Shown here one piece after another: positions 1 through 5,241 of a stretch of 10,111 bases of DNA (position 1 is the first letter of the stretch; every line of letters starts with the position of its first letter). The notes under the pieces are model-generated. The model ran no database searches. It was not told the DNA's origin and saw nothing but the letters and a program-made list of their open reading frames with translations. This DNA is from Anaerolineales bacterium (GTDB taxonomy: Bacteria > Chloroflexota > Anaerolineae > Anaerolineales > Villigracilaceae). A program made the translations under genes and the position numbers. The stretch lies in the NCBI GenBank assembly GCA_017882065.1, contig JADGQD010000058.1:1-10111 (forward strand). Direction: 5' to 3'.

Positions 1-1126
1 CGGCACCGACGCCCTGCGCTTCACCCTGCTGGTCGGCTCCACGCCTGGCAACGATATGAGCCTGAGCCTGAAAAAGGTGGAAGGCAACCGCAACTTTGCC
101 AATAAAATCTGGAATGCGGGGCGCTTTGTGATCAGCGCTATCAATGGCCTTTCGACCGACCGCGGACCGCAGACCACTGACCATAGCATCCCCTTTGGGG
201 ATCGTCCGTCATCCATTGTCGAGGGTCAGTCTGACTGGACTCTTGCCGACAGTTGGATTTGGGCGCGCCTGCAATCTCTCGTCCGCGAAGTGGAGCGCCT
301 GTTCCAGGCTTATCAATACGGCGAGGCTGGACGCCAGATCTACGAGTTCTTCTGGAGCGACTTCGCCGACTGGTACGTGGAAGTGGCGAAACTGCAAATG
401 GCTTCAGGTGGCGAACGTGCCTTCTACACTGCGCAGACCCTGGCGCGCATCCTCGACATTTCCCTGCGCCTTCTGCACCCCATCACACCTTTTGTGACCG
501 AGGAACTGTGGGGTCACCTGCGGCGCGCCCTGCTGGCTTCGTCGCTGGCTGAGTTGGCGAAAGACTGGCCCAAAGCACTGATCATTGCCTCCTGGCCGGA
601 GCCGCGCCCCGCAGAAGACGTGGTAGTCCCGGATCCAGCACGGGACTGGGAAGCCGCCAAAGTTGCGGACTTTGCGCTTATTCAGGATACGATCCGCTCG
701 ATACGCAACCTGCGCGCCGAGAAAAAGGTCAGCCCGGCGAAGCGCATCCCGGCCACGATTGCTGGCGGGGTGAAGACTGCTCTGTTGAAAGAGCAGGCGG
801 GAGTCGTCGCGGCCCTGGCCGGACTCGATCAATCTCTCCTCTCGATTCTTGAATTCCTCCCGGCGAAGCCGGAAAACAGCATTGTCCTGGTTGCCGGTCC
901 GGTGGAAATATACATCCCGCTCTCTGGCATGGTGGACCTGGGCGCGGAGCGCAACCGGCTCCAGAAGGAACTGGCCGAGTCCCAGGTCCAGATAGACCGG
1001 CTGGAGATACTGCTTGGCAGTGACTTTGCCAACAAGGCCCCGGCCGCGGTCGTCCAGAAGGAACGCGAGCGGCTGGCGGCCTTCCAGGAGACGGCTGCCA
1101 AGTTGAAAGCACAGCTGGGGCTTTGA
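1..1126 (+). CDS. valS: Valine-tRNA ligase, C-terminal part (5' end outside the window)
   Basis: ValRS charges tRNA(Val) with valine in the cytoplasm. The reading frame is open from base 2, where GTDALRFTLLVGSTPGNDMS continues into KVEGNRNFANKIWNAGRFV. This is the end of the class I catalytic core just after the KMSKS loop, which lies outside the window. Next comes the helical anticodon-binding domain (LADSWIWARL, FFWSDFADWYVEVAK, LLHPITPFVTEELWGHL, IRSIRNLRAEKKVSPAKR). The C-terminal coiled-coil tRNA-binding arm (GAERNRLQKELAESQVQIDRL and onward) ends at TGA 1124-1126. Two segments are unusual for the family: a heptad-repeat stretch around 152-236 between the core and LADSW, and a 25-bp REP-like copy at 622-646 in the loop before the IRNLRAE helix. 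Both keep the frame. The annotated start lies upstream; the ATG at 58 is internal. Confidence 0.96.
   Translation, partial: GTDALRFTLLVGSTPGNDMSLSLKKVEGNRNFANKIWNAGRFVISAINGLSTDRGPQTTDHSIPFGDRPSSIVEGQSDWTLADSWIWARLQSLVREVERLFQAYQYGEAGRQIYEFFWSDFADWYVEVAKLQMASGGERAFYTAQTLARILDISLRLLHPITPFVTEELWGHLRRALLASSLAELAKDWPKALIIASWPEPRPAEDVVVPDPARDWEAAKVADFALIQDTIRSIRNLRAEKKVSPAKRIPATIAGGVKTALLKEQAGVVAALAGLDQSLLSILEFLPAKPENSIVLVAGPVEIYIPLSGMVDLGAERNRLQKELAESQVQIDRLEILLGSDFANKAPAAVVQKERERLAAFQETAAKLKAQLGL
152..236 (+). repeat. Heptad-periodic repeat segment inside valS
   Basis: From about 154 the sequence reads as 7-nt steps (GACCGAC, CGCGGAC, CGCAGAC, CACTGAC, CATAGCA). A short stem follows (ATCCCC-TTT-GGGGAT, 188-202). 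The right half is looser and of opposite sense (GTCCGTC, ATCCATT, GTCGAGG, GTCAGTC). The same type of ACCNNNG-like heptads occurs at 9771-9841 between the R3H gene and tmk. The segment is translated in frame as a Thr/Asp/Pro/Ser-rich linker between the catalytic core and the anticodon-binding domain of ValRS. That it arose by repeat insertion is inference. Confidence 0.6.
622..646 (+). repeat. REP-like GTAG palindrome copy inside valS
   Basis: This 25-bp segment matches the tandem unit found at 7041-7115 at 23 of 25 positions. It has the GGTAGTCCCGG start, the TCCAGCACGGG second arm, and the GTAG foot before a CCCG/CGGG stem. In frame it encodes VVVPDPARD. It lies in a loop of the ValRS anticodon-binding domain between the SWPEP segment and the IRNLRAE helix, where extra residues are likely to be tolerated. 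Confidence 0.75.
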
Positions 1127-1153
1127 TGCCAAAAGGCCTTTGGAGCCATTTCT

Positions 1154-1190
1154 CGGAATGCTCTCCCGAGGGATGACTCCCACTTTTTCT
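1154..1190 (+). terminator. Weak terminator-like sequence after valS
   Basis: About 30 nt after the valS stop there are two small alternative stems, CTCGG/CCGAG and GGGA-TGAC-TCCC (1170-1181), followed two bases later by TTTTT (1184-1188). The stems are short, so this is only a candidate. Confidence 0.3.
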
Positions 1191-1250
1191 AAAAAAGGAG
1201 GCTGTTGAATTATTTGCCGGCAGATTTGCTCGATACTGGCTGGATGATTG

Positions 1251-1279
1251 TTGTTTTTTATATGTATTTAGTGTACACT
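1251..1279 (+). promoter_or_regulatory. Sigma-70-type promoter candidate for the cyclase gene
   Basis: TTGTTT (1251-1256) and TACACT (1274-1279) are separated by 17 nt. The predicted transcript start near 1286 would give a leader of about 43 nt to the preferred start codon at 1329. Confidence 0.45.
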
Positions 1280-1328
1280 TTACTTACTTTAAAGAATGAT
1301 TGATAATATCCGCTTGAAGGTTGAAATC

Positions 1329-2822
1329 ATGTGGTCTCTAACAATTACCAACCCTAGAAGTGAACCACTACAGATTAAATTAACACCCGGGAAGATGTTG
1401 ATTGGGCGCCTGGTCACCAGCGATATTGTAATCAATGATGTTGCTGCCTCCCGACGGCACGCCGAGATCTATTTTGATTCAATGTCTGAAGTGGTATCAA
1501 TCAACGATCTTAAAAGCTCAAATGGCACTTATGTCAATCGCCAGAAGATAACCGGGTTTTATCGCTTGCAGAATGATGATGTTATTCGCATTGGTCAGAC
1601 TGTAATGCACCTGACGAATATCACCAACACAGCAGCTGACCAGATGAGTATTTCCGGTACGCGCCACTTCACACATGAATTGGTTCTGGAGGCCGTCGAT
1701 GAGCACCCCATCCTTTTGTACGAAATCACAGAGAAGCTAAATACAGTTGTAAATATCGACGAGGCAATCAGCCTGGTCATCGACCTGATCAAACGAGCAA
1801 TGGGAGTGGATGTCTGTGAGATAATCCTGGCCCAACACTTTAACAAAATAAAAATGGAGGGTGCAGATAATTTGAAGGTAAAGGTTATCCGGAATTCTTC
1901 TGTAGAAGTAAGCCCTCTGGCTCTATGCGTTCCGGTAATTAGCAGTGAGAAACCCCTTGCACTGATCTATTTGGAAAAGAATCGCCCGGGAGCCATCCCC
2001 TTTGATAAACGTGATATGCAATTGGCCGTTGCAATAAGCCATCAAACCGCCCTGACCATGGTGAGAATAGAATTACTTGAAAAGATCCGTAAAGAGGGGC
2101 AGGTCAAGCAACTCTTGTTGCGTTTTGTCTCGCCAATTGAAGCCGAGGACGTATTAAAAGACTACTTGAAGACAGGAAATCTTCCAGATCTTTGCGAGAA
2201 AAAGGTCACGGTTCTATTTGTTGAAATCGCTGATTCGACAGGATTTTCAGAACGAATAGGCCCGAAAAAATTTTCATCCTTTCTCAATACTTTTTATCAA
2301 TATGCCACACAGGTTGTGTTCAAGAAGGGCGGGATGGTTAAATATCTGGGAGATGGGGTGCTGGCGGTTTTTATGGAGATAAAGGATGAGCTGGCTCCTG
2401 AAGAAAGGGCTGTCATTGTTGCGCGGGAGATTATTGAATTTGTAAAAAAAGCGGACCCGCCTGAGCTTGACCGAGCCTGTGTAATCGGTGTCGCCATCAA
2501 TACAGGGAAAGCAATGGTCGGTTACGTCGGCACCCAGGAACGGGCAGAGTTTAATGTTATGGGGAATCTGATCAAAATGACATATCGAATGCAGGAACAC
2601 GCTCTTCCCAATCGCATCTTTGTTGGGGTGTCGACCGCGGAGGCAATTCAAAATAAATATATAGTTCAAAAATCCGGCAATTTGACGATGATAGGGAGTG
2701 AACAGCCAATCCAAGTCTACGAGGTTTCCACGGCAAAAATGTTGCCGTTTGTCCAGGAAGATAACGAAATGGTGGCGGCGTTTAAAGCGGTTGCCGAGAA
2801 GTTTAAGGCGCGGAGGAATTGA
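1329..2822 (+). CDS. FHA-GAF-class III adenylate/guanylate cyclase-like protein, possibly degenerate
   Basis: Proteins of this kind couple phosphopeptide recognition (FHA) and small-ligand or redox sensing (GAF) to a nucleotidyl cyclase domain. I prefer the ATG at 1329 (497 aa): GAAGG lies 8 nt upstream and the FHA fold begins at once. The in-frame ATG at 1296 has no comparable ribosome binding site. FHA spans about residues 1-95, with GR (26-27), SRRH (41-44) and NGTYVN (65-70). GAF spans about 128-249. The cyclase domain spans about 289-468. In the cyclase, the Lys of KYLGDG (K338), the second metal Asp (D342) and the transition-state Arg (R420) are present. The first metal Asp is Glu (E299 in LFVEIADST), the purine-selecting Asp is Asn (N413), and the catalytic Asn is Lys (K416). 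It may therefore be inactive or regulatory. There is no signal peptide or membrane segment, so it is probably cytoplasmic. Confidence 0.85.
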   Translation: MWSLTITNPRSEPLQIKLTPGKMLIGRLVTSDIVINDVAASRRHAEIYFDSMSEVVSINDLKSSNGTYVNRQKITGFYRLQNDDVIRIGQTVMHLTNITNTAADQMSISGTRHFTHELVLEAVDEHPILLYEITEKLNTVVNIDEAISLVIDLIKRAMGVDVCEIILAQHFNKIKMEGADNLKVKVIRNSSVEVSPLALCVPVISSEKPLALIYLEKNRPGAIPFDKRDMQLAVAISHQTALTMVRIELLEKIRKEGQVKQLLLRFVSPIEAEDVLKDYLKTGNLPDLCEKKVTVLFVEIADSTGFSERIGPKKFSSFLNTFYQYATQVVFKKGGMVKYLGDGVLAVFMEIKDELAPEERAVIVAREIIEFVKKADPPELDRACVIGVAINTGKAMVGYVGTQERAEFNVMGNLIKMTYRMQEHALPNRIFVGVSTAEAIQNKYIVQKSGNLTMIGSEQPIQVYEVSTAKMLPFVQEDNEMVAAFKAVAEKFKARRN

Positions 2823-2842
2823 GAAGACTCAAAAAACGACTT

Positions 2843-3023
2843 TACTGCTTCTTGCATAAAACCGTGAACATTTATCGATCAAAAATACAAGTAATTATAG
2901 CAATTTACTGCTTCTTGCATAAATCTCTGAACTGAAGCGGCCAAAAAGTAAGGAAAAAACAATGATTCGGGTTCGAATATTTACGCAGTACCCTGTGGTT
3001 CAGATATTTACGCAGTACGCTGT
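2843..3023. repeat. Four-copy repeat cluster in two orientations
   Basis: Two plus-strand copies share a perfect 20-bp core (2841-2860 and 2904-2923, starting TTTACTGCTTCTTGC) and then a common TGAAC. Two further units form a 27-bp tandem repeat (2970-2996 and 2997-3023, 24 of 27 identical, core ATATTTACGCAGTAC). Read on the minus strand, the tandem units give TACTGC-GTAAATATCTGAAC. This resembles the plus copies (TACTGC-ttctt-GCATAAATCTCTGAAC), so all four look like one family, two in each orientation. No gene is visible between 2823 and 3106. Apart from this cluster and the promoter after it, I see nothing there. Confidence 0.6.
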
Positions 3024-3054
3024 AAGAACACCGTGCCCAGTTATCAAGGGGTAC

Positions 3055-3083
3055 TTGAATCTTGACAAGTCTTCCCCTATAAT
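3055..3083 (+). promoter_or_regulatory. Sigma-70-type promoter for the PilZ gene
   Basis: TTGAAT (3055-3060) and a perfect TATAAT (3078-3083) are 17 nt apart. Transcription would begin near 3090, just before the GAAAGGA ribosome binding site (3094-3100) of the gene at 3107. The nearby TTGACA at 3062 is only 10 nt from TATAAT and is not the -35 box. Confidence 0.7.
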
Positions 3084-3106
3084 AGTGTTATGTGAAAGGA
3101 TAAGCC

Positions 3107-3466
3107 ATGCCAGATGAACGAAGAAATATTAAACGGCGTAAATTTGGATATTACATGCGTGTCACAGACAACAACACGCATGAGCTTGTCGGGTATCTTT
3201 CCGATATCAGCCCGCGAGGCTTCAAACTTGACAGCCAGAAGCCCTTGACGAGCAATAAAGAGTACGCCCTGCGCCTGGATCTGACAGCTGAGATTTCAAA
3301 CAAGTCTTATATTGCTTTTGTTGCCCGCGCAATGTGGGTCCAACCCGACCCTATCAACCCGAATGAGCATAATGAAGGCTTTCAGATTGTCAGCATTTCA
3401 CCGAACGATCAAGAAATTTTTCAGAGCATCGTGGAAAAGTATGGCACGCCTGAAAGCAAATGGTGA
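3107..3466 (+). CDS. PilZ-domain protein (predicted c-di-GMP receptor)
   Basis: A 119-aa single-domain cytoplasmic protein. The N-terminal RRNIKRR supplies the RxxxR motif (R6 and R10). SDISPRG (32-38) supplies the [D/N]xSxxG motif, with D33, S35 and G38. These are the two c-di-GMP contact motifs of PilZ. The rest reads as the expected beta-barrel strands (YALRLDLTA, YIAFVARAMWV, EGFQIVSI) and a final helix (DQEIFQSIVEKYG). PilZ proteins change conformation on binding c-di-GMP and pass the signal to motility, adhesion or transcription partners; the partner cannot be named here. The start is supported by GAAAGGA 6 nt upstream and a good promoter. The short downstream ORF looks like the tail of a c-di-GMP phosphodiesterase domain, which suggests a former signalling locus. 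Confidence 0.85.
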   Translation: MPDERRNIKRRKFGYYMRVTDNNTHELVGYLSDISPRGFKLDSQKPLTSNKEYALRLDLTAEISNKSYIAFVARAMWVQPDPINPNEHNEGFQIVSISPNDQEIFQSIVEKYGTPESKW

Positions 3467-3537
3467 ATTTTTTCTTTTGTGAGCGAGATAAATGCCGGGC
3501 ACTGCCAAGGGCATTATTTATTCTGGGAGAATTGAGG

Positions 3538-3642
3538 ATGGAAGCCCTTGAGTATATTCGTCAACAGGCTGGTCTGCACTTCGACCCGGTAGCGTTAAAA
3601 ACCTTCCTGGAGCGATCGGCCAGCAAAAGCAACGGTGCTTGA
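3538..3642 (+). pseudogene. Short ORF resembling the C-terminal tail of an HD-GYP phosphodiesterase
   Basis: The ORF encodes 34 aa beginning MEALEYIRQQAGLHFDP and continuing VALKTFLE. The pattern 'EAL...aGxhFDPxxxxxFl' is the closing segment of HD-GYP c-di-GMP phosphodiesterase domains. The HD and GYP catalytic motifs are absent, and no frame upstream (3467-3537) restores them. GGGAGA lies 9 nt before the ATG. An in-frame upstream ATG at 3460, overlapping the PilZ stop, would give 60 aa. It could be a decayed remnant of a full response regulator, or a real small protein kept with the PilZ gene. The family resemblance is judged from a short motif by eye. Confidence 0.45.
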
Positions 3643-3695
3643 ATCTCCTAAATAAGACCTGTGACAAAAGCAGTCAATTACAAGACATTCGTCAT

Positions 3696-3724
3696 TTGAC
3701 ACGTATCCGCCGATAAAGTAACTT
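3696..3724 (+). promoter_or_regulatory. Promoter for the ferredoxin gene
   Basis: A perfect TTGACA (3696-3701) is followed after 17 nt by TAACTT (3719-3724). The predicted transcript start near 3731 lies 36 nt before the ferredoxin start codon and upstream of its AAGGAG. Confidence 0.6.
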
Positions 3725-3766
3725 TAGCACGATTGTCATCCGAATTCCATCAAGGAGTATTATCTT

Positions 3767-3958
3767 ATGGCACTGAAAATTACAGATGAGTGCATTGCCT
3801 GCGGAGCCTGCGTCCCGGAATGCCCGACCAACTCGATCACCGAAGGTAGCCCTTACGTGATTGATCCCGCCACCTGCGTGGAATGCGTCGGCCACTTCGA
3901 TACCCCGCAGTGCCAGTCGGTCTGCCCGGTGGCTGATACGGCCATCCTCAAGGCATAG
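3767..3958 (+). CDS. 2[4Fe-4S] ferredoxin, Allochromatium (Alvin) type
   Basis: A 63-aa electron carrier with two cysteine sets. The first is canonical: C9, C12, C15 and C19-P in CIACGACVPECP. The second is C37-x2-C40-x8-C49-x3-C53-P, in which the gap between the second and third cysteines is widened to eight residues. That extended second motif is typical of Alvin-type ferredoxins, which have unusually low and split cluster potentials. The protein is cytoplasmic; the redox partner is not shown by context. Translation starts at ATG 3767 with AAGGAG (3752-3757) 9 nt upstream. It has its own promoter and terminator hairpin, so it is probably monocistronic. Confidence 0.93.
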   Translation: MALKITDECIACGACVPECPTNSITEGSPYVIDPATCVECVGHFDTPQCQSVCPVADTAILKA

Positions 3959-3975
3959 CGCAATAAGTCACCATC

Positions 3976-4014
3976 CAGGGGCGGAGTTATCCGCCCCTGA
4001 GCCTTTAATGGTTT
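3976..4014 (+). terminator. Terminator hairpin after the ferredoxin gene
   Basis: A perfect 9-bp GC-rich stem (CAGGGGCGG, 3976-3984; CCGCCCCTG, 3991-3999) with a 6-nt loop starts 18 nt after the ferredoxin stop. The tract after it is only moderately T-rich (CTTTAATGGTTT). Confidence 0.65.
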
Positions 4015-4059
4015 GACATGCCCTTTCGGGCAAGATACTAACTACCGCGTAATTTGCAG

Positions 4060-4065
4060 TATAAT
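4060..4065 (+). promoter_or_regulatory. -10 box of the riboflavin-transport operon
   Basis: A perfect TATAAT would place the transcript start near 4072, about 13 nt before the first aptamer helix. No good -35 lies at 16-18 nt. An alternative is TTGACA (4013-4018) with TACTAA (4036-4041), 17 nt apart, which would give a longer leader. Confidence 0.5.
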
Positions 4066-4084
4066 CCCATCAACTGAATATTCG

Positions 4085-4291
4085 ACCTTCGGGGCAGGGT
4101 GAAATTCCCGACCGGTGGTACAGCCCACGAGCAGGTAGGTGCGACTTCGCGAAGCGTCCTCTAGGATCAGTCGCTCTAACGGCTAAAGCCGTTACTACAT
4201 TGCATGATCTGGCAACACCTGCACTGCACCAAACGCAGTGCGGTGCAAGTGAATTCCAGAGCCGACCGTAAAAGTCCGGATAGAAGAAGGT
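4085..4291 (+). ncRNA. FMN riboswitch aptamer (RFN element) with expanded P4 and P5
   Basis: This aptamer senses FMN and controls riboflavin genes in the same transcript. P1 is ACCTTC (4085-4090) with GAAGGT (4286-4291). The RFN-conserved P2 block GGGGCAGGGTGAAATTCCCG begins at 4091. P3 runs from about 4114 to 4132 (GTGG/CCAC, then GAGC). P5 is TCTGG (4208-4212) with CCAGA (4256-4260), and GCCGACCGTAAAAGTCCGGA follows from 4261. At about 207 nt it is longer than usual for the family (roughly 130-150 nt). The P4 position (about 4133-4205) holds repeat-like palindromes, and a 37-nt segment with an 11-bp hairpin is inserted in the P5 loop. The placement before a permease, binding protein and ATPase fits control of riboflavin uptake. 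Confidence 0.92.
4141..4198 (-). repeat. REP-like palindromic insertion in riboswitch P4
   Basis: TAACGGCT-AA-AGCCGTTA (4177-4194) is a perfect palindrome directly followed by CTAC (4195-4198). On the minus strand it is therefore a GTAG tetranucleotide at the foot of a hairpin, the layout of REP elements mobilised by RAYT transposases. Next to it, GCGAC (4141-4145) pairs with GTCGC (4170-4174) around the palindrome CTTCGCGAAG (4145-4154) and TCCTCTAGGA (4157-4166). Part of this resembles 7182-7201. Confidence 0.6.
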
Positions 4292-4328
4292 GACGACGAG
4301 ACCCGCATGGGTCTGGTCTGTCTATCCG
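4277..4328 (+). promoter_or_regulatory. Alternative helix between aptamer 3' core and leader
   Basis: CGGATAGA (4277-4284), the conserved segment just before the 3' strand of P1, is perfectly complementary over 8 nt to TCTATCCG (4321-4328). The helix would enclose a small GACCC-GCAT-GGGTC hairpin (4300-4313). It cannot form together with the folded aptamer, so it is a candidate for the FMN-free state. Confidence 0.4.
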
Positions 4329-4358
4329 CCCCGGAACTTGTTTCCGGGGTTCCTTATT
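4329..4358 (+). terminator. Terminator-like hairpin in the riboswitch leader
   Basis: CCCCGGAA (4329-4336) and TTCCGGGG (4342-4349) form an 8-bp stem with loop CTTGT. A T-rich but interrupted stretch (TTCCTTATT, 4350-4358) follows. It could be a weak attenuator or a structural spacer between aptamer and gene. Confidence 0.4.
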
Positions 4359-4370
4359 CTGAAACCACGC

Positions 4371-4396
4371 CTGCCCCGTTCTTTTGGACGAGGCAG
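4371..4396 (+). promoter_or_regulatory. Hairpin that can sequester the ribX ribosome binding site
   Basis: CTGCC (4371-4375) pairs with GGCAG (4392-4396), and CGTTC (4377-4381) pairs with GGACG (4386-4390) around a TTTT loop, with one C/A mismatch. The 3' arm contains GAGG (4390-4393), the only Shine-Dalgarno-like sequence before the ribX start at 4407 (spacing 13 nt). The 5' arm region (4370-4378) is also perfectly complementary over 9 nt to 4090-4098 at the 5' end of the aptamer, which gives a competing anti-sequestor pairing. Confidence 0.5.
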
Positions 4397-4406
4397 TATT
4401 AATTCC

Positions 4407-5204
4407 ATGGACTGGAAACTTCTCCGCAAACCTCCCCGGACCTCGCGCCGCTCCCTGCATTGGACGGCCTTCGCATCCCTGGCCGCGGCCCTGCTGGGCT
4501 GGTGGCTGGTCAGCCGTTTCGCCGGGCTGCCGGCCTTCATATTGCCCGCGCCGGAGCAGGTGGCCGTCCGCTTCTGGAAAGCGCTGACGGATGGCAGCCT
4601 GCTCGTCCACACCGCCGCCACGCTGACGGAAGTCCTGCTCGGTCTGCTGGCCGGGACAATTGCGGCGGTGACGCTCGGTTATGCCATTGCCAAGAGCCGC
4701 CTGTTCGAGCAGTTGGTCTCCCCGTACCTGGTTGCGACGCAAGCCATTCCCATCGTTGCCATTGCCCCGCTGCTGGTCATCTGGTTTGGACCGGGCATCT
4801 TCTCCAAGGTGCTGATTTGTGCGCTTATTGTCTTCTTTCCGGTGCTGGTCAACACGGTAGTGGGCGTGCGGGCGGTGCCGCGTCCCTTTCATGACCTGAT
4901 GCACTCGCTGCGCGCCACGCGCGGGCAAATCCTGCGCATGCTCGAGGTCCCGGCGGCGCTGCCGGTTTTGCTGGGCGGGTTGCGGGTCGGGGCGACGCTT
5001 TCGGTCATCGGGGCGGTGGTCGGGGAACTGGTCGGCTCGGACCACGGTCTCGGTTTCCTGGTCAATGTGGGCCGCGGACAGTACGACACGGCACTGGTCT
5101 TTGTGGCAGTGTTCACCCTCATCGCCCTGGCGCTGGCGTTATATGGTCTGGTTTCATTTTTGGAGAGAAAACTACTTGTCTGGCAGGAAACATTCGAACG
5201 CTGA
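4407..5204 (+). CDS. ribX: Riboflavin ABC transporter permease (RibX-like)
   Basis: A 265-aa inner-membrane permease of the SsuC/TauC/ThiX-type BPD family. About six hydrophobic segments are visible, near 20-36, 73-95, 108-128, 131-152, 200-222 and 236-256. The cytoplasmic coupling loop reads LEVPAALPVLLGGLRVG, matching the EAA-loop pattern that docks on the ATPase. The start is set at ATG 4407 (MDWKLLRK, positive-inside). The in-frame ATG at 4290 lies within the last aptamer helix and has no ribosome binding site. The GAGG 13 nt upstream can be hidden in a hairpin. The riboflavin assignment rests on the FMN riboswitch and on the known RibXY systems of Chloroflexi. Without that context the sequence alone would fit taurine, thiamine-precursor or sulfonate transport. 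The gap to ribY is 37 nt. Confidence 0.82.
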   Translation: MDWKLLRKPPRTSRRSLHWTAFASLAAALLGWWLVSRFAGLPAFILPAPEQVAVRFWKALTDGSLLVHTAATLTEVLLGLLAGTIAAVTLGYAIAKSRLFEQLVSPYLVATQAIPIVAIAPLLVIWFGPGIFSKVLICALIVFFPVLVNTVVGVRAVPRPFHDLMHSLRATRGQILRMLEVPAALPVLLGGLRVGATLSVIGAVVGELVGSDHGLGFLVNVGRGQYDTALVFVAVFTLIALALALYGLVSFLERKLLVWQETFER

Positions 5205-5241
5205 TAGGGTTCCTCCCGTATGCTGTGCACAGGAGTGTTTT

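Noticed and set aside
404..1183. Long minus-strand ORF opposite valS (259 aa)
   Set aside because: It is a shadow of the valS coding strand with no recognisable domain; the plus strand encodes clear ValRS motifs.
3062..3083. TTGACA as -35 box of the PilZ promoter
   Set aside because: It is only 10 nt from TATAAT; TTGAAT at 3055 has the correct 17-nt spacing.
4290..4406. Extended N terminus of ribX from ATG 4290
   Set aside because: That codon lies in the last helix of the FMN aptamer, has no ribosome binding site, and the added residues run through the expression platform.
4176..5045. Long minus-strand ORF opposite ribX (289 aa)
   Set aside because: Its composition (Arg/Gln/Asp-rich, low complexity) is what a GC-rich membrane-protein gene gives in antisense, and it runs through the riboswitch.
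5065..5241. Upstream extension of ribY to 5065
   Set aside because: It overlaps the ribX coding sequence, lacks a ribosome binding site, and would place the lipoprotein signal internally; AGGAG fixes the start at 5242.
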